Below, piece by piece: positions 15,800 to 24,445 of a stretch of DNA of 64,000 nt. Source of the stretch: Streptomyces tendae (GTDB lineage: Bacteria; Actinomycetota; Actinomycetes; Streptomycetales; Streptomycetaceae). The notes under the pieces are model-generated. The model had not been told where the DNA came from. It saw only the letters and a program-made list of their open reading frames with translations, and made no database searches. Each line of letters begins with the position of its first letter. The first letter of the stretch is position 1. A program made the position numbers and the translations under genes. The stretch is from the NCBI RefSeq assembly GCF_014650435.1, contig NZ_BMUY01000005.1, positions 62,001 through 126,000 of the forward strand, given 5' to 3'.

Positions 15800-17614
15800 G
15801 TGCGCACGTCCATCGCCACCGTCTCACTGAGTGGCTCCCTCACCGAGAAGCTCACGGCAGCATCCCGGGCCGGCTTCGACGGCGTGGAGATCTTCGAGAA
15901 CGACCTGCTGGCCTCCTCCCTGGCCCCCGAGGAGATCCGCGCCCGCTGCGCCGACCTCGGGCTCACCATCGACCTCTACCAACCCATGCGGGACGTCGAG
16001 GCACTGCCCGAGCGGGAGTTCGCCCGCGCCCTGCGTCGTGCGCGGCACAAGTTCGAGCTGATGCGCAGGCTGGGCGCGGACACCGTCCTGGTGTGTTCCA
16101 GCGTCTCGCCGCACGCCGTGGACGACGACGCCCTCGCCGCCGAGCAGCTCGGCCGACTGGCCGGTCTGGCGCAGGACCACGGCATCCGGGTCGCGTACGA
16201 GGCGCTGGCGTGGGGCCGGCACATCAGCACCTACGACCACGCCTGGCGCGTCGTCGAGGCCGCCGGGCACCCGGCGCTCGGCACCTGCCTGGACAGCTTC
16301 CACATCCTCTCCCGGTACGGCGACCCGAAGGACCTCGAAGGGATCGGGGACATCCCCGGCGACAAGATCTTCTTCCTTCAGCTCGCCGACGCCCCGCTGC
16401 TCGCGATGGACGTCCTCCAGTGGAGCCGCCACTACCGCTGCTTCCCCGGGCAGGGCGGCTTCGACCTCGCCGGGCTGTTGAGGCACGTCCTGCGCGCCGG
16501 ATACACCGGGCCCCTTTCCCTGGAAGTCTTCAACGACGTCTTCCGGCAGTCCGATGCCGGTCCCACCGCCGTCGACGCCCGGCGCTCCCTGCTGGTCCTC
16601 CAGGAACAGGTCGCCACCGCCGCACTGCCCCCGCTCACCGCGCCCACCGGCGTCGCCTTCGCCGAACTGGTCACGCCCGACGCCGCCCCCGTCTCGGCCG
16701 TGCTCGGCGCCCTGGGCTTCGCCCGGACCGCACGGCACCGGGGCAAGCCCGTCGACCTGTGGCAGCGGGGCGACGCCCGCATCCTGGTCAACACCGGACC
16801 GGCCGAGCGCCGTGAAGGCACCCGGCTGGCCGCCGTCGGCCTGGAGTCACCCGACCCCGCCGCCGCTGCCCATCGCGCCGAGGCACTGCTGGCACCGGTA
16901 CTGCCGCGCCGCCGGAGTCCCGGGGACGCACCGCTGGAGGCGGTCGCCGCACCCGACGGCACGGAGCTGTTCTTCTGCGCCACCGGACACCCCCAACTGC
17001 CCGACTGGCGCGCGGACTTCGAGAAAGTCGGGGAATCCGCGCCCACTCCCGGCGACGACGCCGGCTGGCGCGTCGACCACCTCTCCCTCACCCAGCCCTG
17101 GCACCAGTTCGACGAGGCGGCACTCTTCCACCGCGCCGTCCTCGGGCTGCGGCCGCAGGAGAGCGTGGACGTCGCCGACCCCTACGGCCTGCTGCGCAGC
17201 CGCGCCGTCACCACCGACGACGGCGCGGTCCGCATCGTGCTGACCGTCGGCGCGGCACCCGTCGACGACACCGCGCACGCCCAGCACATCGCCCTGGCCA
17301 CCGACGACGTGGTCGCCGCGGCCCGCGCCCACCGGGCGGCCGGGGGCGAACTGCTGCCGATCCCCGACAACTACTACGCCGACCTCGCGGCCCGTTTCGA
17401 GTTCCCCGACGGCGAGCTGGAGACGTACCGGGAGTTGGGCATCCTCTACGACCGCGACGACCACGGCACCTTCCGGCACTGCTACACGCACACCGTCGGC
17501 CGGGTCTTCTTCGAACTCGTCCAGCGGGACGGCGACTACCGCGGCTACGGCGCCCCGAACGCACCGGTCCGCCTGGCGGCGCAGCACGCGGCACGCGGAT
17601 CCACCGGCGGCTGA
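15800..17614 (+). CDS. 3-dehydroshikimate dehydratase fused to HPPD-like VOC domain (QuiC type)
   Basis: A 604-residue two-domain protein. Residues 1 to about 285 form a xylose-isomerase-like TIM barrel that dehydrates 3-dehydroshikimate to protocatechuate; likely metal ligands lie in VAYEALAWG, TCLDSFH, FLQLADAP and LSLEVFND. Residues about 300-604 are two VOC repeats like 4-hydroxyphenylpyruvate dioxygenase, with candidate Fe ligands in RVDHLSLTQ, AQHIALATD and FFELVQRDGDYRG. The same fusion is known from Pseudomonas QuiC, where the C-terminal domain has no settled activity. GTG was chosen as start because GGAAGAGG is at the right distance. It is coupled to the dehydrogenase gene upstream. 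Confidence 0.9.
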   Translation: MRTSIATVSLSGSLTEKLTAASRAGFDGVEIFENDLLASSLAPEEIRARCADLGLTIDLYQPMRDVEALPEREFARALRRARHKFELMRRLGADTVLVCSSVSPHAVDDDALAAEQLGRLAGLAQDHGIRVAYEALAWGRHISTYDHAWRVVEAAGHPALGTCLDSFHILSRYGDPKDLEGIGDIPGDKIFFLQLADAPLLAMDVLQWSRHYRCFPGQGGFDLAGLLRHVLRAGYTGPLSLEVFNDVFRQSDAGPTAVDARRSLLVLQEQVATAALPPLTAPTGVAFAELVTPDAAPVSAVLGALGFARTARHRGKPVDLWQRGDARILVNTGPAERREGTRLAAVGLESPDPAAAAHRAEALLAPVLPRRRSPGDAPLEAVAAPDGTELFFCATGHPQLPDWRADFEKVGESAPTPGDDAGWRVDHLSLTQPWHQFDEAALFHRAVLGLRPQESVDVADPYGLLRSRAVTTDDGAVRIVLTVGAAPVDDTAHAQHIALATDDVVAAARAHRAAGGELLPIPDNYYADLAARFEFPDGELETYRELGILYDRDDHGTFRHCYTHTVGRVFFELVQRDGDYRGYGAPNAPVRLAAQHAARGSTGG

Positions 17615-17621
17615 CGACGTC

Positions 17622-17639
17622 GCTCACCGGGCGGTGAGC
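17622..17639. terminator. short hairpin after the dehydratase gene
   Basis: GCTCACC and GGTGAGC pair perfectly around GGGC, and the outer G and C of the loop can extend the stem. It begins 8 bases after the stop of the dehydroshikimate dehydratase gene and precedes the gene remnant. It is a probable intrinsic terminator without a U-run. Confidence 0.55.
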
Positions 17640-17657
17640 ACATGTGGCTCGCCTTGG

Positions 17658-17888
17658 TCAGGTGTGTGCCTGCGGCCCGGCCGTCAGGTCGGCGAAGTCC
17701 CCGTACATACGGGCAGTGTGCGGGGACGGACCGGCGACGAGCCGGAATGCCCGGGCCGATTGGTTCACCAGGACCCCGCCCCCGTGCATCACCCGGCAGC
17801 CGCGCGCGCTGCCCTCCCGCAGGAGCGCGGTGCCGAGGGGGCGGTAACAGAAGTCGAAGACCCAGAGATCGAGGCAGTCGCTTCGCAC
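17658..17888 (-). pseudogene. C-terminal remnant of a second shikimate dehydrogenase
   Basis: The minus-strand reading ends at a stop and encodes about 75 residues. They match the last third of a shikimate/quinate dehydrogenase: LWVFDFCYRPLGTALLREG, then GCRVMHGGGVLVNQSARAFR, then MYGDFADL. This parallels VVYRPLETELLRAARALG and LDGGGMAVFQAADAFQ in the intact enzyme 2 kb away, but differs enough to be a diverged copy rather than a recent duplication. No N-terminal domain, start codon with ribosome site, or nucleotide-binding motif is found upstream in any minus frame, so the gene is truncated and presumably dead. Confidence 0.75.
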
Positions 17889-18317
17889 CGAAGTCGGCCT
17901 GCAACACAGCCCGCGCTCGCCGGACTTCGGGTCTGCACAGACGAGAGCCCCGCTCTCGTGCCCGGCCGTGACCGAGGCTGCCCCTGTCCCGGTCGACAGT
18001 CATCCCTGTACAGCTCACTCGCACGGGTGGACATATACAGAGCACCGTCCGCGCCGACGAATGGCTCGTCGTCTGAGACCGCGGGCCGACGCCGGCGGAC
18101 TTCGCCGGTAGCACGATCATGAGCGAAATGCGGTTGATCCTTCCTCGGTGGGCGTCTCCCTGGACCGTGAGTTGGCCATCGTGTGGCAGCGCTCCTTCGC
18201 ACCTCGGGTGTCGTAGACCGGCACGTCCAAAATAAACGCGACACTTATATTGACGGTCGTATCACACAGAGACCATCGTGTTGCGGGCATGCCACGTTCG
18301 ACGAGAGGTCAAAGACC
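17889..18317. other. gene-poor decayed interval
   Basis: About 430 bases without a convincing gene. The open frames here have atypical residue composition and match nothing recognisable. Local AT content rises toward 18230-18260 (CCAAAATAAACGCG, CTTATATTGACGG), which probably holds the promoter of the following secreted-peptide gene. No terminal inverted repeats or transposase motifs were seen, so the cause of the decay at the neighbouring remnant is unclear. Confidence 0.5.
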
Positions 18318-18455
18318 GTGAAACGTTCCGTGCGTTCTCCCGTGCTCGCCGCACTGGCCACCACGCCGGTCGTCACCGCCACCGCCGTGCTGAACCAACC
18401 GGACACCACCGCACCGCACAGCACCCCGCTCAACGGTGCGGGAGGGAACCGGTGA
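18318..18455 (+). CDS. small secreted or leader peptide coupled to hydrolase gene
   Basis: A 45-codon open frame starting with GTG (AGAGGTC lies upstream). It begins KRSVRSPVLAALATTPVV, a basic end and a hydrophobic run like a signal peptide, followed by a short Thr/Pro/Asn tail (LNQPDTTAPHS). Its stop overlaps the GTG of the next gene as GTGA, the classic arrangement of translational coupling. It could be a genuine tiny secreted peptide, or the degenerate N-terminus of a former exported protein whose translation now feeds ribosomes to the hydrolase gene. No family was recognised. Confidence 0.5.
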   Translation: MKRSVRSPVLAALATTPVVTATAVLNQPDTTAPHSTPLNGAGGNR

Positions 18456-20239
18456 AGCTGAGGCGGATCCTCATCACGCTCCTGGTACTGCTCATGACCG
18501 GCACCGCCGCCGCCCCGGCCGTGGCCGGCACCGAGCCACGGGTCTCACGGCCCGGGGAGTACGCGGGGTACTCCCCTGTCCTGTACGACGAGTGGGTGCG
18601 CACCTCGCAGTACCTGCCCGCGAGGGACGGCACGCGCCTGGCCGTGGACCTGTACCGACCGGCCGTCGACGGCAAGCCGGTACAGCGGCCGTTCCCGGTG
18701 GTCTGGGAGCACCAGCTCAGCCGGGCCTCGCGCGCCGACGACGGTTCGGTCAGCCTGCGCGGCATCACCAGCGGCATGGCGGAACTCACCAAGTACGGCT
18801 ACGTGGTGGCCTTCGTCGACCGGCGCGGCAACGGCGCCTCGTTCGGCACCATGACCGGCTACCACTCCCGGCAGGAGTCCCAAGACGCCTACGACGTCAT
18901 GGACTGGCTGGCAGAGCAGTCCTGGAGCGACGGGCAGATCGGTGTGTTCGGCTGCTCCAACACCGGTGACGCCGCGATGCAGGCGGCAACCGCCGGCTCA
19001 CCCCACCTCAAGGCGGTCTTCGCGGGCAACTACTCGTTCCACAAGTACGACGCGTTCAACCGCGGCGGAATCCGCGCCAACTGGGGCGCGGGGCCCACCC
19101 GTACCCGCGAGGAGGACCTGCGCAACCTGCCGGTCGACGCGGACTTCGACGGTGAGCTGCTGAACCAGGCGGTGGAGCAGCACCGGGCCAACACGTCCCT
19201 GAGGGACATGTGGAAGGCCGCCCCCTTCCGCGACAGCCACGTCGACGCGGTCGGCACCGCCCCGTGGAACGAGTACAGCGTGGCCACCTACCGGGACGCC
19301 ATCGAGCGCTCCGGTGTGCCGATCTACAGCTTCGACGGCTGGGACGACGACTTCCGCAAGGAGACCCTCGTCAGCGCCGCGACCCTGTCCAATCCGAGCA
19401 AGGTGCTCATCGGGCCGTGGCACCACTGCGAGTACGACGGGTTCGACATCGTGGCGGAGCGCCACCGCTTCTTCGACCACTGGCTCAAGGGCGTCGACAA
19501 CGGCGTCATGGAGGAGCCACCGGTGCACTACTACACCGGGGTCGCCGGCGGTTCCGGCACCTGGCGCGACGCCGAGCGGTGGCCGGTGGACTCGCGCGCC
19601 AAGGGCGCCCGTTACTACCTGGGCGGCGGTGCGACCGGCACCGTCGAATCGGTCAACGACGGCACGCTCACCGGCACCCGGCCGCGCGGTCACGGCGGCG
19701 CGGACGACTACACCGTGGACTACTCGGTGAGCTGCCCCGAGCCCCTGGACCAGGAACAGACCTGCCCGCAGGACGAGAAGGGGCTGACCTACACCACGGC
19801 ACCGCTCGGCAAGGACACCGAACTGACCGGGCATCCGGTCGTCTCGCTGAGGATGTCCTCCTCCGCTCCGGACGGCAACGTCTTCGTGTACCTCTCCGAC
19901 GTCGCCCCGGACGGCACCGTCCGCATCCTCACCGACGGCAGGCTCCGCCTGGCGCTGCGCTCCACCCAGCACGCCCCGTACGCCGTGCTGGGCACGCCCT
20001 GGCACCGGAGCAACGAGCGGGACGCGGCACCGATGCCGACGTACGGCAGGACGCAGCGCGTGGACCTCGACATGCTGCCGCTGTCCTCCGTCGTCCCGGC
20101 CGGACACCGGCTGCGGGTCACGGTCACCGGAGCGGATGTGCGCGAGAGCGCACGCGCCGAGACCGGCCCCGCCCCCGTCTACACCGTGCGGCGCACGTCC
20201 GCCCAGCCGTCGTCGATCACCCTGCCGGTCGTGCGCTGA
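18452..20239 (+). CDS. secreted CocE/NonD family alpha/beta hydrolase
   Basis: A 595-residue X-Pro dipeptidyl-peptidase-like hydrolase. The N-terminus KLRRILITLLVLLMTGTAAA is a Sec signal ending near APAVAG, so the enzyme is exported. The peptidase_S15 fold follows: VWEHQLS, VAFVDRRGNGASFGTM, and a nucleophile elbow GCSNTG with Ser169, where relatives have GxSYxG. Candidate Asp299 is in FDGWDDDF and His324 in GPWHHCEYDGFD. The C-terminal jelly-roll domain (about 400-595; LTYTTAPLGKDTELTG) is standard. Members cleave acyl or X-Pro esters and amides; the substrate cannot be read from sequence. GTG start, GTGA overlap with the small peptide gene. Confidence 0.9.
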   Translation: MKLRRILITLLVLLMTGTAAAPAVAGTEPRVSRPGEYAGYSPVLYDEWVRTSQYLPARDGTRLAVDLYRPAVDGKPVQRPFPVVWEHQLSRASRADDGSVSLRGITSGMAELTKYGYVVAFVDRRGNGASFGTMTGYHSRQESQDAYDVMDWLAEQSWSDGQIGVFGCSNTGDAAMQAATAGSPHLKAVFAGNYSFHKYDAFNRGGIRANWGAGPTRTREEDLRNLPVDADFDGELLNQAVEQHRANTSLRDMWKAAPFRDSHVDAVGTAPWNEYSVATYRDAIERSGVPIYSFDGWDDDFRKETLVSAATLSNPSKVLIGPWHHCEYDGFDIVAERHRFFDHWLKGVDNGVMEEPPVHYYTGVAGGSGTWRDAERWPVDSRAKGARYYLGGGATGTVESVNDGTLTGTRPRGHGGADDYTVDYSVSCPEPLDQEQTCPQDEKGLTYTTAPLGKDTELTGHPVVSLRMSSSAPDGNVFVYLSDVAPDGTVRILTDGRLRLALRSTQHAPYAVLGTPWHRSNERDAAPMPTYGRTQRVDLDMLPLSSVVPAGHRLRVTVTGADVRESARAETGPAPVYTVRRTSAQPSSITLPVVR

Positions 20240-20262
20240 TGGACCGGCCGAAGAGGAGCATC

Positions 20263-21663
20263 ATGTCGTCAGGACGAGTACGCCGGACCATCGCCGTGAG
20301 CATGGCGGTGGCGGGAGCGGCGGCGCTCGCCGCGCCGAGCGCGGCGGCCGGCGGCCGGGACACCGGGCCGTGTCCCGCCGGTTCCCCCTCGGGGGTGACC
20401 TGCACCGGCGGTGAACTGGCCGACGGCACGCCGTACCGGTTCGCGGTGCCGAACCGCTGGAACGGGGTGGTCGTCGTCGACCTGGACTTCGCGAGCCGGG
20501 CCGCCGACGAGCCACTGACCGGGGAGCTGACCGACCGCGGGTACGCGGTCGGCGGCACCACCCGCACGGTCACCGGCTGGAACATCGCGGCCGCCATCGA
20601 CAACCAGGCGGCAGCCCTGGAACGGTTCGAGGACGCCGTCGGCACGCCCCGCTGGGCGGTGGCCTCCGGGCGCTCGATGGGCGGTTTCGTCTCGGCCGGC
20701 ACCGCCCAGGTCCACCCCGATGTCTTCGACGCGGCGGTGCCCTTCTGCGGGGGTCTCGGCGGCGCGGTCGGGCAGTGGAACCAGAAGCTCGACACCGTCT
20801 TCACACTCAAGTCCCTGCTGTTCGCCGATCGCTCCCTGCCGGTGACCGGTGTTCCCGCCGACACCGAGCGGGCCACCCGGGACTGGGTTGCGGCGCTCAC
20901 CGAAGCTCAGGCCACGCCCCGGGGGCGGGCGCGGATAGCGCTGGCCGCGGCCGTCGGGCAGCTTCCCGGATGGGGCCAGGACGCCGACGGCGACGCCACA
21001 CCCCGGCCGCGTCCCGGCGACGCCGACGCGATCCAGGAGGGGATGTTCCTCGCCCTGGCCGGCGGCAGGCAACCGTACATCGGGCAGGCGATGAGCAGCC
21101 GCCGTTCCATCGAGACGCTGGCGGGCGGCAACCCGTCGTGGAACACCGGGATCGACTACGCCGAGCAGTACGCGGCGGCGGAGCCCGAACAGCGGCGTAC
21201 GGTACGGGAGATGTACGCGCGCGCCGGGCTCGACCTCGACGCCGACCTGCGGACGCTGGCCGAGGAACCCCGGATCACGGCCGATCCGGACGCGGTGCGA
21301 TACCTGGAGAAGGGCATCGTCTTCGACGGCGACTTGCGCATCCCGGTCCTTACCGTCAACCCGGTCGGCGATCAGATCTCCACGGTGGCCCAGCAGCAGT
21401 CGTACGGCTTCGCGGTCCGTAGGGCGGGCAACGGGGCGCTGCTGCGGCAGAGTTACCTCAGCACGGTGGGGCACTGCACCTTCACTCCCGGGGAGCAGGT
21501 CGCGGCGATCACCGCCATGACCGAGCGGCTGAGGACCGGACGCTGGTCGGCGAGCACCACACCGCAGGGCCTGAACCGGCTCACCGGGGCGGCGCAGGAC
21601 GCGCCCGGCCGCTACACGCACTATCGGCCGGCCGTCTTCAACCGGCCCTACTTCGGCGGCTGA
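20263..21663 (+). CDS. secreted alpha/beta hydrolase
   Basis: A 466-residue exported hydrolase. The signal peptide is VRRTIAVSMAVAGAAALAAP, with cleavage likely near SAAAGG. The catalytic triad can be assigned: Ser138 in SGRSMGGF, Asp370 in NPVGDQIS and His404 in TVGHCTF. A CPAGSPSGVTC loop near the N-terminus may form a disulfide. An AGAGGAGC box lies 5 bases before the chosen ATG; an ATG 24 bases earlier overlaps the previous stop but has no ribosome site. The gene follows the CocE hydrolase by 23 bases, so the two exoenzymes are probably co-expressed. Peptidase or esterase specificity is unresolved. Confidence 0.85.
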   Translation: MSSGRVRRTIAVSMAVAGAAALAAPSAAAGGRDTGPCPAGSPSGVTCTGGELADGTPYRFAVPNRWNGVVVVDLDFASRAADEPLTGELTDRGYAVGGTTRTVTGWNIAAAIDNQAAALERFEDAVGTPRWAVASGRSMGGFVSAGTAQVHPDVFDAAVPFCGGLGGAVGQWNQKLDTVFTLKSLLFADRSLPVTGVPADTERATRDWVAALTEAQATPRGRARIALAAAVGQLPGWGQDADGDATPRPRPGDADAIQEGMFLALAGGRQPYIGQAMSSRRSIETLAGGNPSWNTGIDYAEQYAAAEPEQRRTVREMYARAGLDLDADLRTLAEEPRITADPDAVRYLEKGIVFDGDLRIPVLTVNPVGDQISTVAQQQSYGFAVRRAGNGALLRQSYLSTVGHCTFTPGEQVAAITAMTERLRTGRWSASTTPQGLNRLTGAAQDAPGRYTHYRPAVFNRPYFGG

Positions 21664-21677
21664 ACACACCGCACAGC

Positions 21678-21724
21678 GGGACCGGGGCCGTACGGGACAC
21701 ATCATCCGGTACGGCCCCGGTCCC
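21678..21724. terminator. strong bidirectional terminator hairpin
   Basis: Perfect 16-base arms GGGACCGGGGCCGTAC (21678-21693) and GTACGGCCCCGGTCCC (21709-21724) enclose a 15-base loop. The hairpin lies between the convergent hydrolase gene and the end of the eight-gene operon. Confidence 0.88.
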
Positions 21725-21729
21725 GTGTC

Positions 21730-23214
21730 CTAGTCGCGGCCCTCGAGCGGCGTCTCCCGTACCAGCAGGACCGCGACGAGTGCGGCGGCCGCGAGCGGAA
21801 CGGTCAGCAGGAACACCGAGGAGAGGCCGTCCGTGTAGGAGGCCCGCACGCTCTCGGCGAGGTGGGCCGGCAGGGCGGCGACGCTCTCGGGAGTGCCGAG
21901 CAGGTCGCGGCCCTCCTGGCCGGGTGGTGTCCCGGAGCGCATCCGGGCCGAAAGCACCGCGCCGAACGCGGCCACGCCGACCGCGCCGCCGAGGGTGCGG
22001 CTGAAGGTGGCCGCCGCTCCTGCCGTCCCCACGTCACCGGGGCCGACGGCGTTCTGCGCCACCAGCACGAGCACCTGCTGGGTCAGGCCCGTGCCCACGC
22101 CGAGGACGGCCATCGCCCCGGCGAGCCACCACGCCGGGGTGTCGGGGGCGAGGGGTGAGAGCAGCACGGCGCCGGCCGTCACCAGGGCGCAGCCCGTCAC
22201 CGGGAACACCTTCCACCGGCCGGTACGGGTGATGAGTCGTCCGGCGAGCGTCGAGGCGACGATCATCGTGCCGACCTGCGGGAGCATCAGGAGACCGGCC
22301 TCGGTGGCGTCGTGGCCGCGGACCACCTGGAGGTACTGCGGCAGGTAGATGACGCCACCGAACATGACCGCGCCCCCCAGGAAGCCGGTCGCACAGGCCA
22401 CGGTGAGGCCGCGGCGGCGGAACAGCCGGGGCGGCAGGATCGGGTCGGCGGCACGCCGCTCCTGCCGTACCCCCGCGGCGACCGCGCCCAGGACGGCGGC
22501 GGCGAGGGCAGCGGTCGGCCACGAGGCCCACGGCCAGGTGCGGCCGCCCGCCGACAGCAGGACGACCGTCCCGGAGGCGCCCGTGGTGAGCAGGGCGCCG
22601 CCCAGCAGGTCGACGCCCCCGCGGGGCGCGGCCGGAACACGGTGCGGCGCGAGGCGGACGAGGGCCGCCGCGCCCAGCGCCACGGGGATCACGCCGAGGA
22701 AGCACCAGCGCCAGCCTGGACCCGGCGCACCCACCAGCAGGCCGCCGACGAGCGGGCCCGCCACCGAGGCGGTGCCAAAGGAGACCCCGAACCAGCCGGT
22801 GTACCGGCCGCGTTCGCGTGCCGGGACGAGTCCGGCGACGAGCGCGTTGGTGAGGGCGAGGATGCCGCCCGCCCCGGCGCCCTGTACGGCGCGGCCGGCC
22901 AGCAGGACGCCCATGGCAGGCGCGCACCCGGCAAGGAGCGACCCGGCAACGAAGACACCGAGGGCGGCGAGGAGCAGGTCCCTCGGTCCGCGCCGGTCGG
23001 CGGCCTTGCCCCACAGTGGCGTCGCCACCGTCATGGTGAGCAGGGCGGCGCTCGCCACCCACGGCACCTGGTCCTGGCCGCCCAGCTCGCCGGCGATCGT
23101 CGGCAGGGCGATGCCGACGACGGTGTTGGTGAGCGAACCGACGAAGAGGGCGGCCAGGGCGCCGGCGAGCACTGCCGGCATCGACGGTGCCGGCTCAGGC
23201 GGCCGGACGGACAC
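21730..23214 (-). CDS. MFS multidrug/metabolite exporter, DHA2 (14-helix) type
   Basis: A 494-residue major facilitator with about 14 predicted helices, EmrB/QacA class. Motif A is GKAADRRGPRDLLL; motif C-like GVSFGTASVAGPLVGGLL marks a drug:H+ antiporter. It is the last gene of the operon and overlaps the dehydratase-like gene by 20 bases. The GTG start is preceded by GAGG at a rather short distance; an ATG 11 codons later (MPAVLAGALAAL) is an alternative with no visible ribosome site. In this operon it may export a pathway product or toxic intermediate. That role is inferred only from position. Confidence 0.88.
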   Translation of the reverse strand: MSVRPPEPAPSMPAVLAGALAALFVGSLTNTVVGIALPTIAGELGGQDQVPWVASAALLTMTVATPLWGKAADRRGPRDLLLAALGVFVAGSLLAGCAPAMGVLLAGRAVQGAGAGGILALTNALVAGLVPARERGRYTGWFGVSFGTASVAGPLVGGLLVGAPGPGWRWCFLGVIPVALGAAALVRLAPHRVPAAPRGGVDLLGGALLTTGASGTVVLLSAGGRTWPWASWPTAALAAAVLGAVAAGVRQERRAADPILPPRLFRRRGLTVACATGFLGGAVMFGGVIYLPQYLQVVRGHDATEAGLLMLPQVGTMIVASTLAGRLITRTGRWKVFPVTGCALVTAGAVLLSPLAPDTPAWWLAGAMAVLGVGTGLTQQVLVLVAQNAVGPGDVGTAGAAATFSRTLGGAVGVAAFGAVLSARMRSGTPPGQEGRDLLGTPESVAALPAHLAESVRASYTDGLSSVFLLTVPLAAAALVAVLLVRETPLEGRD

Positions 23215-24445
23215 GCGCCTCGAGCCAGTCGCCGACGGTACGGGTGAGCTCCTCGGGACCGGCGCCGCGCGCGTCCACGTTGTCCGCGTGCAGTTCGAGG
23301 ACGGGGATGCCGGCGGCTTCGAGGGCGCGGGTGGTGAAGTAGCTGCCGCGCGCGTCGTCGGAGACCAGGTGGACGACGCCGTCCACCCCGTGGTGCCGGG
23401 CCTCCTTGACGTACCACTCCGCCGACCAGGGCGGGGTGTAGAGCTGGTCGGAGAAGGCGGCGAACCGGGCGGCGAGGGCGCGCAGCGGGTCGTCACCGTA
23501 GCGCAGGTAGCCGTCGGCGGCGATGGCGAGGTACATCGACCAGACGAAGACCGCGCCGTGGCTCTCCTCGAACCGCCGGTAGAAGTCGAGGTCGAACCAG
23601 AGGCCACGGCCGATCCACATCAGCCGGGCGCGTTCGGCGGGCGCGACCGCGGTACCGGCCTCGACGCGCTCGGCGACCTCGTCGTGGAAGGCGTGGGCCG
23701 CGTCGCGGGCCCAGACGGTGCCGCGGTGCCACTGCGGGACCATCACGCTCGGGATGGAGTCGTTGACGGGCAGCGGGCAGGGGCGGGCCCGTGCGATGAG
23801 ATCGCGGGTACGGCGGTTCCACTCCTGCTGTTCGTTGGTGAGCTCCATGACCTCGGCGAACCGGGTTTCGGAGAAGGTGCGGCCGGTGGTCTGCTCCAGG
23901 AAGCGGATCAGCCCTTCGAGTTCGCCGGTCATCAGGTCGAGGCGGTCGCTGCCGACGGCCTGTTCCCAGTTGCGCGGCATCAACTCCCACCAGCGGGCGG
24001 GGACGTCGTTCTCGGCGGCGCTCTCCAGCGGGTAGAAGGAGACACCCGGCTGGTCGTCCCAGATGTCGAAGACCTTGCGCGAGGTGTCACCGGTGGTCTC
24101 CGCGAGCACGATCGACGGACGGGGCAGGCCGCCCCAGGGCGCGTTCGCGGGCGCCGGGTCGTAGATCGAGGCCAGGGGGATGGAGCTGTACTGCTCGCTG
24201 TCGTCGGGCAGGCCGCGCTCGCGCAGCAGGGCGAGGTAGTCCTGGGCACGGCGCTTGGCCGTGACGACCGAGGACCACCACTGGTTGACGACGTACGGGA
24301 TGCCCATGGTGCGGAAGATTTCCTGCGGGGCGTCGGCGTTGACCAGGGCGAGGGGCGCGCCGTCGGCCACCTCCTGCCGCAGCTGCGCGAACCACTCTCG
24401 CTGGTACTTGGTCGCCGTGGACGCGGAGTTGAGGCGGGTGCTCAT
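23195..24445 (-). CDS. 2-hydroxyacyl-CoA dehydratase/benzoyl-CoA reductase-fold subunit lacking cluster cysteines
   Basis: A 416-residue HgdB/BcrB/FldC-family protein. Fold marks are the two Rossmann-like halves: PLALVNADAPQEIFRTMGIP near residue 35, LPRPSIVLAETTGDTSRKVF, the long helical middle, and the C-terminal HGVDGVVHLVSDDARGSYFT followed by AAGIPVLELHADNVDARGAG. In iron-sulfur members three cysteines bind a [4Fe-4S] cluster; here the aligned positions appear to be Ser or Thr, and the only cysteine is in RPCPLPV. A reductively activated radical dehydratase is therefore doubtful. The ATG overlaps the stop of the partner subunit as ATGA. Function is open: a cluster-free CoA-thioester enzyme or binding protein. 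Confidence 0.8.
   Translation of the reverse strand: MSTRLNSASTATKYQREWFAQLRQEVADGAPLALVNADAPQEIFRTMGIPYVVNQWWSSVVTAKRRAQDYLALLRERGLPDDSEQYSSIPLASIYDPAPANAPWGGLPRPSIVLAETTGDTSRKVFDIWDDQPGVSFYPLESAAENDVPARWWELMPRNWEQAVGSDRLDLMTGELEGLIRFLEQTTGRTFSETRFAEVMELTNEQQEWNRRTRDLIARARPCPLPVNDSIPSVMVPQWHRGTVWARDAAHAFHDEVAERVEAGTAVAPAERARLMWIGRGLWFDLDFYRRFEESHGAVFVWSMYLAIAADGYLRYGDDPLRALAARFAAFSDQLYTPPWSAEWYVKEARHHGVDGVVHLVSDDARGSYFTTRALEAAGIPVLELHADNVDARGAGPEELTRTVGDWLEARVRPAA

Noticed and set aside
17634..18122. Plus-strand open frame across the remnant
   Set aside because: Composition is unlike a protein, there is no ribosome site, and the minus strand here encodes the recognisable dehydrogenase fragment.
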